Shown: positions 18,837 through 27,815, counted from the first letter of the stretch. The stretch is 64,000 nucleotides of DNA from G942493375 sp942493375 (GCA_942493375.1 OW818698.1:3224001-3288000), one strand, 5' to 3'. Notes: generated from the sequence alone by a model not told the origin. Numbers and translations are program-made.

Positions 18837-19517
18837 ATGGACTTGATTCTATATAAAGAACCGACTGAAACGATGATCAAGGATGTTGGAACGATTACTA
18901 CCAAGACCCAGGCTAAGGAGTTCCGGACCGTTAGGCGGGTTTATGAAACACCATTCTTCAACTATGAGAATGTTGAGATCGGTGATTTTTATGAGATTGA
19001 TCCTACCAAGGGGATTGAGTTCAAGGCGGATACGGGATTTATAAGTATTACTGAGGAGAAGCCGATTGTCGCTGTATCGATAGTTGGTAGCGGGTGCACA
19101 CGCGGTGGTTATAATATTGTGGAATGGTGGGGTGAGGGTGAGAACGTCCAGGAGATGAAGGACCAACTCGTTAAACGGCAGAGAATCGACAACCTTCACG
19201 GCGTGCATCCAAGTGTCTGGATTGAGATCCTGCGCAAAGCTCCCTGGGCAAAGGACCTGACCTATCCTCAGATTACTGATGGAGAGGTCAAGGATCTGAA
19301 TGATATTCTTAACAGACTGACGTGCGGTTATTACGGGGACCTTGAGTTGGGTCTCTGGGAGAATACTGCGTATTTCAGAATCGGGACAGCGGACTCTTAT
19401 CCCAACCACATAACCATACGCTGCGGGTGTAAGGGAACGGAAGACCCGGGGACAAGCATCGAGCGTTATCCAGCTGATTATGCTATTAGGCTTGTTGAAG
19501 TGCATGTGATGGAGTGA
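18837..19517 (+). CDS. Protein of unknown function
   Basis: 226 aa from ATG 18837, chosen because AGGAG lies ten bases upstream; an in-frame ATG at 18801 lacks a good site. No signal peptide or membrane segment, so probably cytoplasmic. The sequence is acidic, rich in aromatic residues and glycine, and looks like a compact alpha/beta protein: YNIVEWWGEGENVQEM and HPSVWIEILRKAPWAKDL are distinctive stretches, and a CGCKG motif occurs near residue 204. No catalytic motif was recognised. It is followed at once by a tandem repeat array and has no obvious operon partner. Confidence 0.65.
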   Translation: MDLILYKEPTETMIKDVGTITTKTQAKEFRTVRRVYETPFFNYENVEIGDFYEIDPTKGIEFKADTGFISITEEKPIVAVSIVGSGCTRGGYNIVEWWGEGENVQEMKDQLVKRQRIDNLHGVHPSVWIEILRKAPWAKDLTYPQITDGEVKDLNDILNRLTCGYYGDLELGLWENTAYFRIGTADSYPNHITIRCGCKGTEDPGTSIERYPADYAIRLVEVHVME

Positions 19518-19553
19518 GAAGGGATTATTTATCTGCAGATTTGCGGGAAGGAA

Positions 19554-20322
19554 ATTTCACGCGGAGACGCGGAGGGCGCGGAGATGAGTATTTCATTTTA
19601 GCTGGAGAAGGTGATCCGACGATTTGAGATTTTGACGTGTGGATGGTTGAAGGGAGTATTATCCGCAGATTTCGCAGATTTTCGCAGATTTTTGAGGAAG
19701 AATTTCACGCGGAGACGCGGAGGGCGCGGAGATGAGTATTTCATTTTAGCTGGAGAAGGTGATCCGACGATTTGAGATTTTGACGTGTGGATGGTTGAAG
19801 GGAGTATTATCCGCAGATTTCACAGATTTTCGCAGATTTTTGAGGAAGAATTTCACGCGGAGACGCGGAGGGCGCGGAGATGAATATTTCATTTTAGCTG
19901 GAGAAGGTGATCCGACGATTTGAGATTTTGACGTGTGGATGGTTGAAGGGAGTATTATCCGCAGATTTTCGCAGATTTTTTGGGGAAGGGATTTCACGCG
20001 GAGACGCGGAGGGCACGGAGATGAGTGTTTCATTTTAGCTGGAGAAGGTGATCCGACGATTTGAGATTTTGACGTGTGGATGGTTGAAGGGAGTATTATC
20101 CGCAGATTTCGCAGATTTTCGCAGATTTTTGAGGAAGAATTTCACGCGGAGACGCGGAGGGCACGGAGATGAGTATTTCATTTTAGCTGGAGAAGGTGAT
20201 CCGACGATTTGAGATTTTGACGTGTGGATGGTTGAAGGGAGTATTATCCGCAGATTTCACAGATTTTCGCAGATTTTTGAGGAAGAATTTCACGCGGAGA
20301 CGCGGAGGGCGCGGAGATGAGT
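19554..20322. repeat. Tandem array of ~148-bp units (five spacings, six cores)
   Basis: The core ATTTCACGCGGAGACGCGG begins at 19554, 19702, 19850, 19991, 20139 and 20287, giving spacings of 148, 148, 141, 148 and 148. Each unit contains a GGAGGGCGCGGAGATGA stretch, a unique-looking GAGAAGGTGATCCGACGATT segment, TGACGTGTGGATGGTTGAAG, and one ATCCGCAGATTTCGCAGATT block. The 141-bp unit lacks part of the last block. Units are almost identical, so amplification was recent. ORFs read across it are artefacts of the repetition. Confidence 0.95.
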
Positions 20323-20452
20323 ATTTAACTTCGTCTGACTTATCCTGGCACTCATTGATCAATCCCTATTCCAAAGGGGGATTGGCTGGGGGATTTTTGG
20401 GGAATGGGTGGATGTGGATAGAAGCGGCTTAGTTGCTGATGAGGGAACTTGT

Positions 20453-21193
20453 ATGAAACGTGACTGGTGGGATCGGGAATTTCGGGTGTTGTTTACACTG
20501 GGGGATAGTATTGCTGCGGGTGGGTGGTCCAGTTGCAGGGAGCGGGGATGGGCTCATCTGCTTGCACGCCAGATCAACGAGGTGCAGCGTGTCCCGGTGC
20601 AGTTGGTGAATCTGGGAATCGGGGCGAATGTTATTTCCACGAAGAGTGCAGGTTATCCATATAGCGGGAAGCCGGCAGCTAGTGAACGAATTGAACAACA
20701 GGTGCTAAATCATACTGCAAACGGTTACCATTTGCTTCCGGATCTGTTGATAATACCCTATGGGGTAAATGATGCACGAAGTGGAACTCCTATTGATCTG
20801 TTCTGCAAGGAAATGGAGAGTATTATCAGGCAGGTGAGGGAGCGGATACAGCCTCTTATTGTGCTGCCTGGTCCCTATTATATAAAGGTTTTTCAGCTTG
20901 GAGGACCGGAGTGGAGCCATGCTAATATGGATGTGTTCCACGCGTATAACGAAGCAATCAGGCAGACTGCGGAGCGTATGGACTGTCTGTTTGTTGACTT
21001 GCTGGGGGCGTATGGAGAGGCTGACTGGCTGGTGCACCATGATGGGGTACACTCCAATGATTTAGGGCATAGAGTTGTGGCAAACAAGATCTTTGAGGTG
21101 CTGGCTTCCAACTGTTCCGGGCTTTCACTGGAGACAAGGGAGCTGGAGGAACATATTGTGCCTTGGCGGGATGAGGCTACGCTGCAGGTTTGA
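20453..21193 (+). CDS. SGNH/GDSL-type esterase or lipase
   Basis: 246 aa from ATG 20453 with AGGGA seven bases upstream; the frame is open to 20408 but without a site. Block I is LGDSIAAGG (Ser19 nucleophile), block III is GVND (104-107, oxyanion Asn), and block V is HDGVHSND with Asp197 and His200, completing the catalytic triad. These hydrolases remove acyl or acetyl groups from sugars, lipids or other esters. There is no signal peptide, so it probably acts inside the cell, perhaps on acetylated sugars taken up. The next plus-strand gene, lyxose isomerase, is 100 bp downstream and may be co-transcribed. Confidence 0.9.
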   Translation: MKRDWWDREFRVLFTLGDSIAAGGWSSCRERGWAHLLARQINEVQRVPVQLVNLGIGANVISTKSAGYPYSGKPAASERIEQQVLNHTANGYHLLPDLLIIPYGVNDARSGTPIDLFCKEMESIIRQVRERIQPLIVLPGPYYIKVFQLGGPEWSHANMDVFHAYNEAIRQTAERMDCLFVDLLGAYGEADWLVHHDGVHSNDLGHRVVANKIFEVLASNCSGLSLETRELEEHIVPWRDEATLQV

Positions 21194-21294
21194 AATGAGT
21201 TCCGTGTGAATCGAGTTATAAGGTTGAGTATGTAGAAACCTTAGTATTCTCACATGATTTACAAGATTTGCAGGATTAACAGGAAGGGAATTTT

Positions 21295-22005
21295 ATGAGA
21301 CGATCTGAGATCAATAGATCCATTAGACTTGCTGAGAGGGTGTTCACGGAAGTGGGGCTGCACTTGCCTCCTTTTGCGTATTGGACTGCTGAGGAGTGGA
21401 AATCTAAAGGGGTTGAGGTCGACAGTATTCGGGGGAATATGCTGGGATGGGACGTTACGGACTTCGGGGGAGGACGGTTTCTGGAGCTCGGACGTATTCT
21501 GTTTACGCTGAGAAATGGCCGTTATACGGATACTGAGACCGGCAAGGTCCATGGATATGCTGAGAAGTTTATCCTTGATCCCCCAAACCAGAAACCTCCA
21601 CTGCACTATCATGCCAGCAAGATGGAGGATATTATCAACAGGGGCGGAGGTAATATTCTTATCAGATTGTATGCATCAACACCGGACGGTCAGTGCTCTG
21701 AGGAGGATTTTGATGTTGTGGTGGATGGTGAGGTTCGGAAAATACCTGCTGGGACGGTTGTTCGGCTTGAACCAGGGCAGAGTATATGTCTTCCACCACG
21801 TTTGATCCACCAGTTCTGGGGAGAAGAAGGAACCGGGATTGTGATTGATGGAACAGGATATACGGTGAGTGGGGAAGTCAGCACGATATGTGACGACTGG
21901 AATGACAACTGCTTCCTGGAACCTGTCCAGCGTTTTCCTGTTATTGAGGAAGACGAACCAAGGTCACATTATCTTTGCCACGAGTATCCGGAAGCAATTA
22001 ATTAG
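21295..22005 (+). CDS. D-lyxose ketol-isomerase (cupin fold)
   Basis: 236 aa from ATG 21295 preceded by AGGAAGGGA. Opens with RRSEINRSIRLAE and continues with PPFAYWT, MLGWDVTDFG and MEDIINRGGGN, which are signatures of the D-lyxose isomerase family. The cupin metal ligands are visible: His104 and His106 in LHYHASK, Glu111 in KMED, and His172 in PRLIHQFWG. The enzyme interconverts D-lyxose and D-xylulose using a divalent metal and can act on D-mannose in some members. Cytoplasmic. Its stop overlaps by four bases the stop of the convergent membrane-protein gene. Confidence 0.88.
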   Translation: MRRSEINRSIRLAERVFTEVGLHLPPFAYWTAEEWKSKGVEVDSIRGNMLGWDVTDFGGGRFLELGRILFTLRNGRYTDTETGKVHGYAEKFILDPPNQKPPLHYHASKMEDIINRGGGNILIRLYASTPDGQCSEEDFDVVVDGEVRKIPAGTVVRLEPGQSICLPPRLIHQFWGEEGTGIVIDGTGYTVSGEVSTICDDWNDNCFLEPVQRFPVIEEDEPRSHYLCHEYPEAIN

Positions 22006-22448
22006 CCGGGGATGCTGGGACCTGGTTGTCCAGATTGTTGTTGAGATTCCGGCAGTGGCTGACCTGCAAACAATTGAATTACTGGTTCCTTCGTCAGCAG
22101 TATTATGGTGAATATTCCAAGGACTGTTCCTAAAGGCATATTGAGGCATTCGATCCCGGCAACAACCAGACAGAATATCCGTGACTTATGTGCTTTGAGT
22201 TTTTTAGAAGCTATGATCGATAGAATACTTATGGAAAGACACGCTAGAAATGCCAGTGATCCCATGATAAGGAACAACCAACCGAATTCCGGAGGCGTTG
22301 GCAATCCATTATCATCAAATTTACCATTGAGTGCAGCGATTCCTATGGTCACATCAATTAGGAAAACGCAGGAACCGAGACTTGTTAGAATTCCAAGCAC
22401 AAGATGGGAAACAGAAAGCTGTTTGAGCTGTTCCTGATCCTTTGTCAT
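22002..22448 (-). CDS. Small integral membrane protein, cassette copy A
   Basis: 148 aa from ATG 22448; GGAGGATC lies just before it, so an ATG at 22463 upstream of that site is rejected. Three or four hydrophobic segments (about 13-40, 58-82, 97-120) with a conserved basic loop (KKLKAHKSR) leading into FCLVVAGIECLNMPLGTVLGIFTI, then a Pro/Gln-rich cytoplasmic tail. Last gene of a four-gene run of paralogues. It is closest to the gene at 22959-23405, not to its neighbour. The family is widespread in bacteria and of unknown function. Confidence 0.8.
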   Translation of the reverse strand: MTKDQEQLKQLSVSHLVLGILTSLGSCVFLIDVTIGIAALNGKFDDNGLPTPPEFGWLFLIMGSLAFLACLSISILSIIASKKLKAHKSRIFCLVVAGIECLNMPLGTVLGIFTIILLTKEPVIQLFAGQPLPESQQQSGQPGPSIPG

Positions 22449-22487
22449 ATTATGATCCTCCATGTTGCAGTCACATATGCACTAGCT

Positions 22488-22928
22488 TTAGATACCTGGA
22501 CCAGGTTGCTCTGGCTTAAGTTGGGGGTTCGGCAATGTTTCACCCTCAAACAACTGGATTACTGAATCTTTTATCAGAGTTATGATTGTAAAAACACCCA
22601 GAACTGTGCCTAAAGGCGCCATTGCGCATTCGATTCCAGCTACTACAAGGCAAAACATGCGTGACTGATGTGCTTTCAATCTCCTGGAAGCAATGATCAT
22701 AACAATGCCTACAGACATGATTATAGCGAAACCGACGAGTCCCGCGATGATAAATAGCCAGCCAATTATGGGTGGTGGAGGGGATCCCTTGGCATCTGGT
22801 GGGATGTTGAGCATCATTATACCTCCACTAATATGCCCAAAGGTAAGTGATGAGGCAAAGCATGTCAATATTCCAAGAATTAGATGGAAAGTAGAAAGCA
22901 TGTTTATCTGATCCAAGTCCTGTTTCAT
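22488..22928 (-). CDS. Small integral membrane protein, cassette copy B
   Basis: 146 aa from ATG 22928, with GGATAG upstream. Same fold as its neighbours: TM1 around 10-35 (FHLILGILTCFASSL), a Gly/Pro-rich loop (KGSPPPPIIGW), TM2, the basic loop SRRLKAHQSR, then GIECAMAPLGTVLGVFTI. Ends in PEQPGPGI. It resembles the gene at 23435-23881 far more than the A-type genes, supporting duplication of a two-gene unit. It lies 39 bases upstream of copy A, so co-transcription is near certain. Confidence 0.8.
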   Translation of the reverse strand: MKQDLDQINMLSTFHLILGILTCFASSLTFGHISGGIMMLNIPPDAKGSPPPPIIGWLFIIAGLVGFAIIMSVGIVMIIASRRLKAHQSRMFCLVVAGIECAMAPLGTVLGVFTIITLIKDSVIQLFEGETLPNPQLKPEQPGPGI

Positions 22929-22958
22929 TGTACTATCCTTACCATACTTTTTATATCG

Positions 22959-23405
22959 CTAAATTGTGTTGCTGGAACCCGGTTGTCCAGACTGATAATG
23001 AGTTTGCGGCAGCGGCTGACATTCAAACAGTTGTATAACTGGTTCTTTCATCAGCAATATTATGGTGAATATTCCAAGGACTGTTCCCAAAGGCGTATTC
23101 AGGCATTCAATTCCAGCTACAACCAGACAGAAAATGCGTGACTTATGTGCCTTGAGTTTTTTTGAAGCTATTATTGAAAGAATACCAATAGATAGACACC
23201 CGAGAAATGCCAGAGAACCCATGATAAGGAACATCCAACCGAATTCCGGAGGTGGTGCTGATCCCTTTGCATCAAGTTTTCCATTGAGTGCAGCGATTCC
23301 TATAGTCACGTGGATAAGGAATACACATGAGGCGAGGCTTGTTAGTATTCCAAGAATGAGATGGAATATAGACAGCAGATTTAGTTGTTCGAGATCCTTA
23401 TTCAT
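22959..23405 (-). CDS. Small integral membrane protein, cassette copy A'
   Basis: 148 aa from ATG 23405, with GGAGGA nine bases upstream. Most positions are identical to the gene at 22002-22448, including the entire stretch from the second membrane segment through KKLKAHKSRIF and VLGIFTIILL; differences gather in the first loop and the C-terminal tail (QSGQPGSSNTI here). The same membrane topology is expected. Thirty bases separate it from copy B downstream. Confidence 0.8.
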   Translation of the reverse strand: MNKDLEQLNLLSIFHLILGILTSLASCVFLIHVTIGIAALNGKLDAKGSAPPPEFGWMFLIMGSLAFLGCLSIGILSIIASKKLKAHKSRIFCLVVAGIECLNTPLGTVLGIFTIILLMKEPVIQLFECQPLPQTHYQSGQPGSSNTI

Positions 23406-23434
23406 AATAATATCCTCCGTGTTGCAGATGATAT

Positions 23435-23881
23435 CTAGCTTGTAATACAGGGGCCGGGTTGCTCTGGTTTAAGTTGAGAATCCGGCGATGTGTCGCCCTC
23501 AAACAACTTGATTACTGAATCTTTTATCAGAGTTATGATAGTAAACACACCAAGAACCGTGCCTAAAGGCGTCATTATGCATTCAATTCCGGCTACCACA
23601 AGGCAAAACATGCGAGATTTGTGTAACTTCAGCCTCCTGGAGGCGATAATCATAACTATACTAATAGCCACTAGTATTGTGAAACCTGCAAGTCCGATAG
23701 CAATAAGCATCCAACCAATAAAAGGTGGGGCTGGAGATCCTTTCTCATCAAGTTGACCATGGAGAGCAGCAATTCCCATACCTACATATATAAGGGGAAA
23801 AAGCGAGACGATACTTGTCATTATTCCAAGGATGAGATGGAAGATAGACAGCAGCTTAATTTGTTCCAAGTCCTGTTTCAT
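23435..23881 (-). CDS. Small integral membrane protein, cassette copy B'
   Basis: 148 aa from ATG 23881, preceded by AGGGGAT; the open frame to 23908 has no good site. First gene of the four-gene run. Shares with copy B the SRRLK basic loop, GIECIMTPLGTVLGVFTI and the PEQPGP tail ending. Four membrane segments are plausible. Spacing to the next gene is 29 bases. The transcript order is B', A', B, A, i.e. one pair followed by its duplicate. Confidence 0.8.
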   Translation of the reverse strand: MKQDLEQIKLLSIFHLILGIMTSIVSLFPLIYVGMGIAALHGQLDEKGSPAPPFIGWMLIAIGLAGFTILVAISIVMIIASRRLKLHKSRMFCLVVAGIECIMTPLGTVLGVFTIITLIKDSVIKLFEGDTSPDSQLKPEQPGPCITS

Positions 23882-24115
23882 TGTATTATCCCCTGGTAAT
23901 ATTCCCACATACTTTATATCATATTACTCTTTTACTGATACGTTTTCCTTCTTTTTTGAAGATTACAACAACACTTTACTTATATTATTCAGATACACCA
24001 AGCTCACGTAACTATAATTTGTCATATAATGGATGTATATAGTTACCATTTTTCGTATTTGCTGAGGGATAGAGTATTGAGGTTAATTGACTATGGGATA
24101 TCCAGGATTGATACA

Positions 24116-24136
24116 ACCGCCGGAGTTTCCGGCGGT
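24116..24136. terminator. 9-bp GC-rich hairpin after the DUF4838 gene
   Basis: ACCGCCGGA, loop GTT, TCCGGCGGT, lying 18 bases beyond the stop of the minus-strand gene. Only a weak T-rich tail follows. Confidence 0.6.
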
Positions 24137-24153
24137 CGTGATGGATTATGTTT

Positions 24154-26388
24154 TTATCTGGATTTCAGGAATGACTGTATCAGCGGGTAGTAGCTTACAT
24201 CTACTCCACTGCTGCCTTCGCTCAGTTGTCTCAGGGGGATTGAGGAGCCTACTGCTATGAATTGTTCGCAGGCTTCTTTGACCTCCGGAGATAGAGGTGT
24301 GGTTGGGTCGCTGATGGATATCAGTTTCCAGATACCGCAGGAATATTCGTACTTTTCGACCCTTATTACGACGGTATGTTTGCCTGGACCGATGCTTTCA
24401 GGCAGTGTGATCGAGAACGGTTTGTTCCACATGAGCACTGGAGCAAGTTTTTGTTCGCCGACTTTGGTACCATCAATGTAGACATCACATAGACCATCGA
24501 CTGCCCCGAAGAACAGGGATAAGGGACGAACCGTGGTGTTTGGGATCTCAAATTCCACCCCATACCAGCCAATACCGCGCCTCTTTTCTCCCTGGTTTGT
24601 CCAGGCACTGTCAATCTTGATTGGTTTCCATGAAGAGAAATCGGTCTGCTTGAACCATGCTTCCCTTGTTCCAGAGTCATCTGTATCGAATTTGAATTTC
24701 CAATTGACCGGGAGGTCAACCAGTTTACCGGTGGTTGTGAAGGCCCTGTCAATCATGATTTTCCAGATCGGCAGCCTGGCTATGGCGATTCTGTGTTTGG
24801 TCTCCGGAGTGTCGGCCAGATTCTGGGCATCTGCCAAGATTTTGTTGGACTTTTGGACGAATGAATCGGGATATTCTGCAGCTTGTCCTTTATCGCGGTA
24901 TTTATTATTCAGAAGGTGAATGTAGTCAAGTACTTTGGTTCCACCTTTTCCATAGTAGAGTTTGCAGAACTCGTCCTGGGACTTAGCTCCATTGGTCTCC
25001 GGACGCCATTCGGCCTTTGCCAGCATGTATGACCTGAGCTGTTGGAACTCGGAACCAACATCGGATGAGTTCTGAGCAAACATACCCACTACACCATTTT
25101 TAACCATAACCCGGATATTGTGGTCCAGATTGTTCTGATGTGGAAATGGCGCCAGGTAGTCCCAGAAGTTGGTATAATACCCCCAGTGGTATATACGGTC
25201 GGTAACCTTGTGCCAGCCTTTGATTTCGTTATAAAGTCCCCAGTTGGAAGCGTTCCGCTTGCTGTCCAGGGGGTAGCCATTGTGGATCCATCTGGCCCAG
25301 CGTATTACAACATTCTTTTCAGGCTTGGTTTTGGGAGGGGCAGGCATCATTCCATATGCGAGTGTCTCAATCTCGACATTCTTGTAGTCTTTGCCTATCT
25401 CTTTAGCTATTTTATTGACGAAACGGATAAGTGTTCCTCCGGTGGGGCTGCCCTCTTCTTTGTTTACTCTCTTACACTCATCACACTGACAGAAATTGCC
25501 ATTGTCGTTTTCGGATACTGAAACCAGCAACTTGCTGTATTTCGCCTGTGAATATGTATTTTGAGCCTCTGAGACCATTGTTTTAACGCGTTTGAGGACT
25601 ATTTCGTATACATCCGGGTTGGTGAGACAGAGCTGAGTAACGACTCCGTCCATCATTCCCTGGCGCTTACCGTCTATCATAGCGAAATACTCGGGATGTG
25701 TTGCTTCGAACTCTCCGGGTGGGACCAGCCAGGAGAAAGTGTGGACGAACCACTGGTTGATCCAGCGGACACCTCCAAGTGTCTCCTCCATCGGTATCCA
25801 GTTCTCTCCTCTGGAGTTGAACCGGTTGCGAACAAGCCATGTTTCATCCGGATTGGTCCAGATGCTTCGATATTCCATCGGAGGGTCGTATTTTCTGCTT
25901 TTTAAATTGACTGAGAGAGTCGGGTGTTTGGGTACATAGTTTACGCCGGGAGCCAGGAAGCGGACTCCCAGTTCAATCTCCAGCATATCATAGACACCGT
26001 ACAATGTGGCCCTTGGGATCTTACCCATTATGAACAGGGAATCACCTTTGCGGTAGATCGTGAAGCCTTCCCATTTCTGTGGGTGAAGTTTAGAAGGGAT
26101 GTCTTCAAAACTGAGCCGGTTGGTGCTGCCAAGGACGATTTCTGAGCCTGATGCGGGCTGAGAGTCTGTTACAGTTGCGAATTTACCGCCGGTTGCTTCT
26201 TCCAGAAAGTATGCAAGTTCCTTTGCAGCTAGCTGCTCAGCTCCAGATGCCTGGCTGGATATTACTATTTTGGCTGTGGCGGCGCTATTATCTGCGAGTT
26301 TTAAGGGTGTACTCTGGCATGTTGAATTGATTGTCAGCAGTGCAAGTCCCATGCCTATTAAGATCGGTGGAATTATATATTTCTTCAT
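24154..26388 (-). CDS. Exported DUF4838 protein, alpha-glucuronidase-like N-terminus
   Basis: 744 aa from ATG 26388 with GGGAG upstream. Signal peptide at 1-25. Residues 35-150 match the GH67-type N-terminal domain (GAEQLAAKELAYFLEEATGG, then RATLYGVYDMLEIELGVRFLAPG). Residues 170-510 are the DUF4838 barrel with the characteristic SVSENDNGNFCQCDECKRV, whose cysteines may bind a metal. Residues 585-690 look like a GH2-type sugar-binding jelly roll (RRGIGWYGVEFEIP, then LCDVYIDGTKVGEQ). DUF4838 proteins are predicted glycosidases; the substrate is unproven. A second member is at 48197-50485. It is single-gene, facing away from the LacI gene. Confidence 0.85.
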   Translation of the reverse strand: MKKYIIPPILIGMGLALLTINSTCQSTPLKLADNSAATAKIVISSQASGAEQLAAKELAYFLEEATGGKFATVTDSQPASGSEIVLGSTNRLSFEDIPSKLHPQKWEGFTIYRKGDSLFIMGKIPRATLYGVYDMLEIELGVRFLAPGVNYVPKHPTLSVNLKSRKYDPPMEYRSIWTNPDETWLVRNRFNSRGENWIPMEETLGGVRWINQWFVHTFSWLVPPGEFEATHPEYFAMIDGKRQGMMDGVVTQLCLTNPDVYEIVLKRVKTMVSEAQNTYSQAKYSKLLVSVSENDNGNFCQCDECKRVNKEEGSPTGGTLIRFVNKIAKEIGKDYKNVEIETLAYGMMPAPPKTKPEKNVVIRWARWIHNGYPLDSKRNASNWGLYNEIKGWHKVTDRIYHWGYYTNFWDYLAPFPHQNNLDHNIRVMVKNGVVGMFAQNSSDVGSEFQQLRSYMLAKAEWRPETNGAKSQDEFCKLYYGKGGTKVLDYIHLLNNKYRDKGQAAEYPDSFVQKSNKILADAQNLADTPETKHRIAIARLPIWKIMIDRAFTTTGKLVDLPVNWKFKFDTDDSGTREAWFKQTDFSSWKPIKIDSAWTNQGEKRRGIGWYGVEFEIPNTTVRPLSLFFGAVDGLCDVYIDGTKVGEQKLAPVLMWNKPFSITLPESIGPGKHTVVIRVEKYEYSCGIWKLISISDPTTPLSPEVKEACEQFIAVGSSIPLRQLSEGSSGVDVSYYPLIQSFLKSR

Positions 26389-26725
26389 TTTGGTCTCCCG
26401 AATACAGACGTTACATTTGTCTATTGTTATCTACTTTAACCCTTAATTCCTCTGCAAAACAATCTGGAAGCATTTTGCTTTTACATCAGGACGACGTATC
26501 AAAAATAAATATCCGCAGATTTCGCAGATTTACACAGATTTTCAGAAAAGAGAGTTGCAGACTGCGATTAACACGCAATATTCAGAACATGTCACATCCG
26601 TACTACGTGGAAAATTGATCTGCAGATCGCATAGGATGCATTCACCTTTGGTGTTACATTGAAGTTTAATGGCTGTTCATTTATACTTGCTTATGGCAGT
26701 TTAAATTAGTGCAGGAGAAATTGAC
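26389..26725. other. Divergent intergenic region with composite repeat
   Basis: Separates the DUF4838 gene from lacI. The MITE-like repeat at 26489-26646 fills half of it. Shared control of both genes by the regulator is possible, but no convincing operator was found. Confidence 0.45.
26489..26646. repeat. MITE-like composite repeat (degenerate copy)
   Basis: Begins GGACGACGTATC, ends ATGCATTCACC, and contains ATCCGCAGATTTCGCAGATT at 26510. Ends match the better copies only partly. Confidence 0.45.
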
Positions 26726-26728
26726 ATA
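26713..26728 (+). promoter_or_regulatory. Shine-Dalgarno and probable ATA start of lacI-type gene
   Basis: AGGAG at 26713-26717 is followed after eight bases by ATA at 26726, in frame with the complete LacI helix-turn-helix. No ATG, GTG or TTG exists in this frame between the upstream TAA and the helix-turn-helix. Confidence 0.55.
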
Positions 26729-27766
26729 AGTACCACTATTTCTGATGTTGCGAAGAGAGCAAACGTATCTATGACTACGGTATCCCTGTGTTTTCAGGAG
26801 GGGTCCCGTATCTCAGAGAAGACTCGTAAGAATGTTCTTGAAGCAGCCAAAGAGATCGGCTATGTACCTAACCAGTTCGCAAGACGTTTGCGGTCGGGTA
26901 AGAGCCGGTTGATTGGACTCGTGGTGACTGAGTTTGATACTGCATTCGTATCCGATATCATAGCCGGCGTTGAACGAATTGTTGCTGCTGAAGGTTACAA
27001 CGTCCTGGTCTTCAGCACATTCAGAGATATTAAAATTGAGAAGAATGTGGTGCGCGCAGCCTATGAGATGATGGCTGAAGGTCTGATTGTTGCTGCCTGC
27101 GAAGAACACAACAGCGTGCTGCAAAACCTGAACGACATAAACTATCCGATTGTTTATGTTGACTCGATTCCTCCTAAATCCAACGGTGCATATGTAATCA
27201 ATGATATGGATGCGATAGCCAGACTTGGGTTGGAGTATCTGCTAAGTCTAGGGCACAGGGACATTCTGCTAGTTAATGGCCACGAGATTTACAGGGATTT
27301 CAGCTCTTTCTCTAAGTTTGAAAACACTTACAGATCGGTGTTTGCAAGTAACGGGATAAAGGTCCGTGAGGAACTGCTGCGATATGGCGGAGCATACATT
27401 AAGGATGGCTGTTCGGCTGTCTGCAGTGCACTGGATGCCGGGATCGATTTCTCGGCTGTGTTTGCTATCAGTGATATGGTTGCACTCGGCGTAATTGAAG
27501 GACTTGAAAGACGCGGTCTGAATGTGCCCCAGGACGTATCGGTAATTGGGATAGACGACTCCGAGGTATCATCGCTCAAGCGCATCGGACTCTCCACAAT
27601 AGCAACTACTGTTAATGACTCCAGCGACCAGAATATGGGTGTGATTGCGGCGAATATGCTGCTTAATATGCTGTCTTCAGAAAACCCACAGGTGAACGCG
27701 CCAAGCGTGATATTGAAACCCCACTTAATCCTCAGAGACTCCTGCAAGGAATATAAGATAGGCTAG
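26726..27766 (+). CDS. LacI/GalR family transcriptional regulator
   Basis: 346 aa if translation begins at ATA 26726. The DNA-binding domain reads TISDVAKRANVSMTTVS followed by a hinge helix (PNQFARRLRSGKS), then a periplasmic-binding-like sugar-sensing domain with SRLIGLVV, FAISDMVALG and VSVIGIDDSE. The first usual start, ATG 26771, would cut through the recognition helix and leave no functional DNA-binding domain, so the gene either uses a rare start codon or has lost its start. It precedes a GH-A glycosidase gene by 93 bp on the same strand and probably controls it in response to a released sugar. Confidence 0.85.
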   Translation: MSTTISDVAKRANVSMTTVSLCFQEGSRISEKTRKNVLEAAKEIGYVPNQFARRLRSGKSRLIGLVVTEFDTAFVSDIIAGVERIVAAEGYNVLVFSTFRDIKIEKNVVRAAYEMMAEGLIVAACEEHNSVLQNLNDINYPIVYVDSIPPKSNGAYVINDMDAIARLGLEYLLSLGHRDILLVNGHEIYRDFSSFSKFENTYRSVFASNGIKVREELLRYGGAYIKDGCSAVCSALDAGIDFSAVFAISDMVALGVIEGLERRGLNVPQDVSVIGIDDSEVSSLKRIGLSTIATTVNDSSDQNMGVIAANMLLNMLSSENPQVNAPSVILKPHLILRDSCKEYKIG

Positions 27767-27771
27767 TAGTA

Positions 27772-27790
27772 CCAGAGACTCTGTCTCTGG
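27772..27790 (+). terminator. 8-bp hairpin after lacI-type gene
   Basis: CCAGAGAC, loop TCT, GTCTCTGG, six bases past the stop codon. There is no strong T-run, so termination may be partial. Confidence 0.45.
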
Positions 27791-27815
27791 ACCTGTTATT
27801 GATAACCACATCGAC

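Noticed and set aside
19746..20033. Minus-strand frame within the tandem array
   Set aside because: The repeated peptide results only from the DNA repeat; no start signal.
19554..20322. CRISPR array
   Set aside because: Units are about 148 bp with no 20-40 bp variable spacers, and no cas genes are present.
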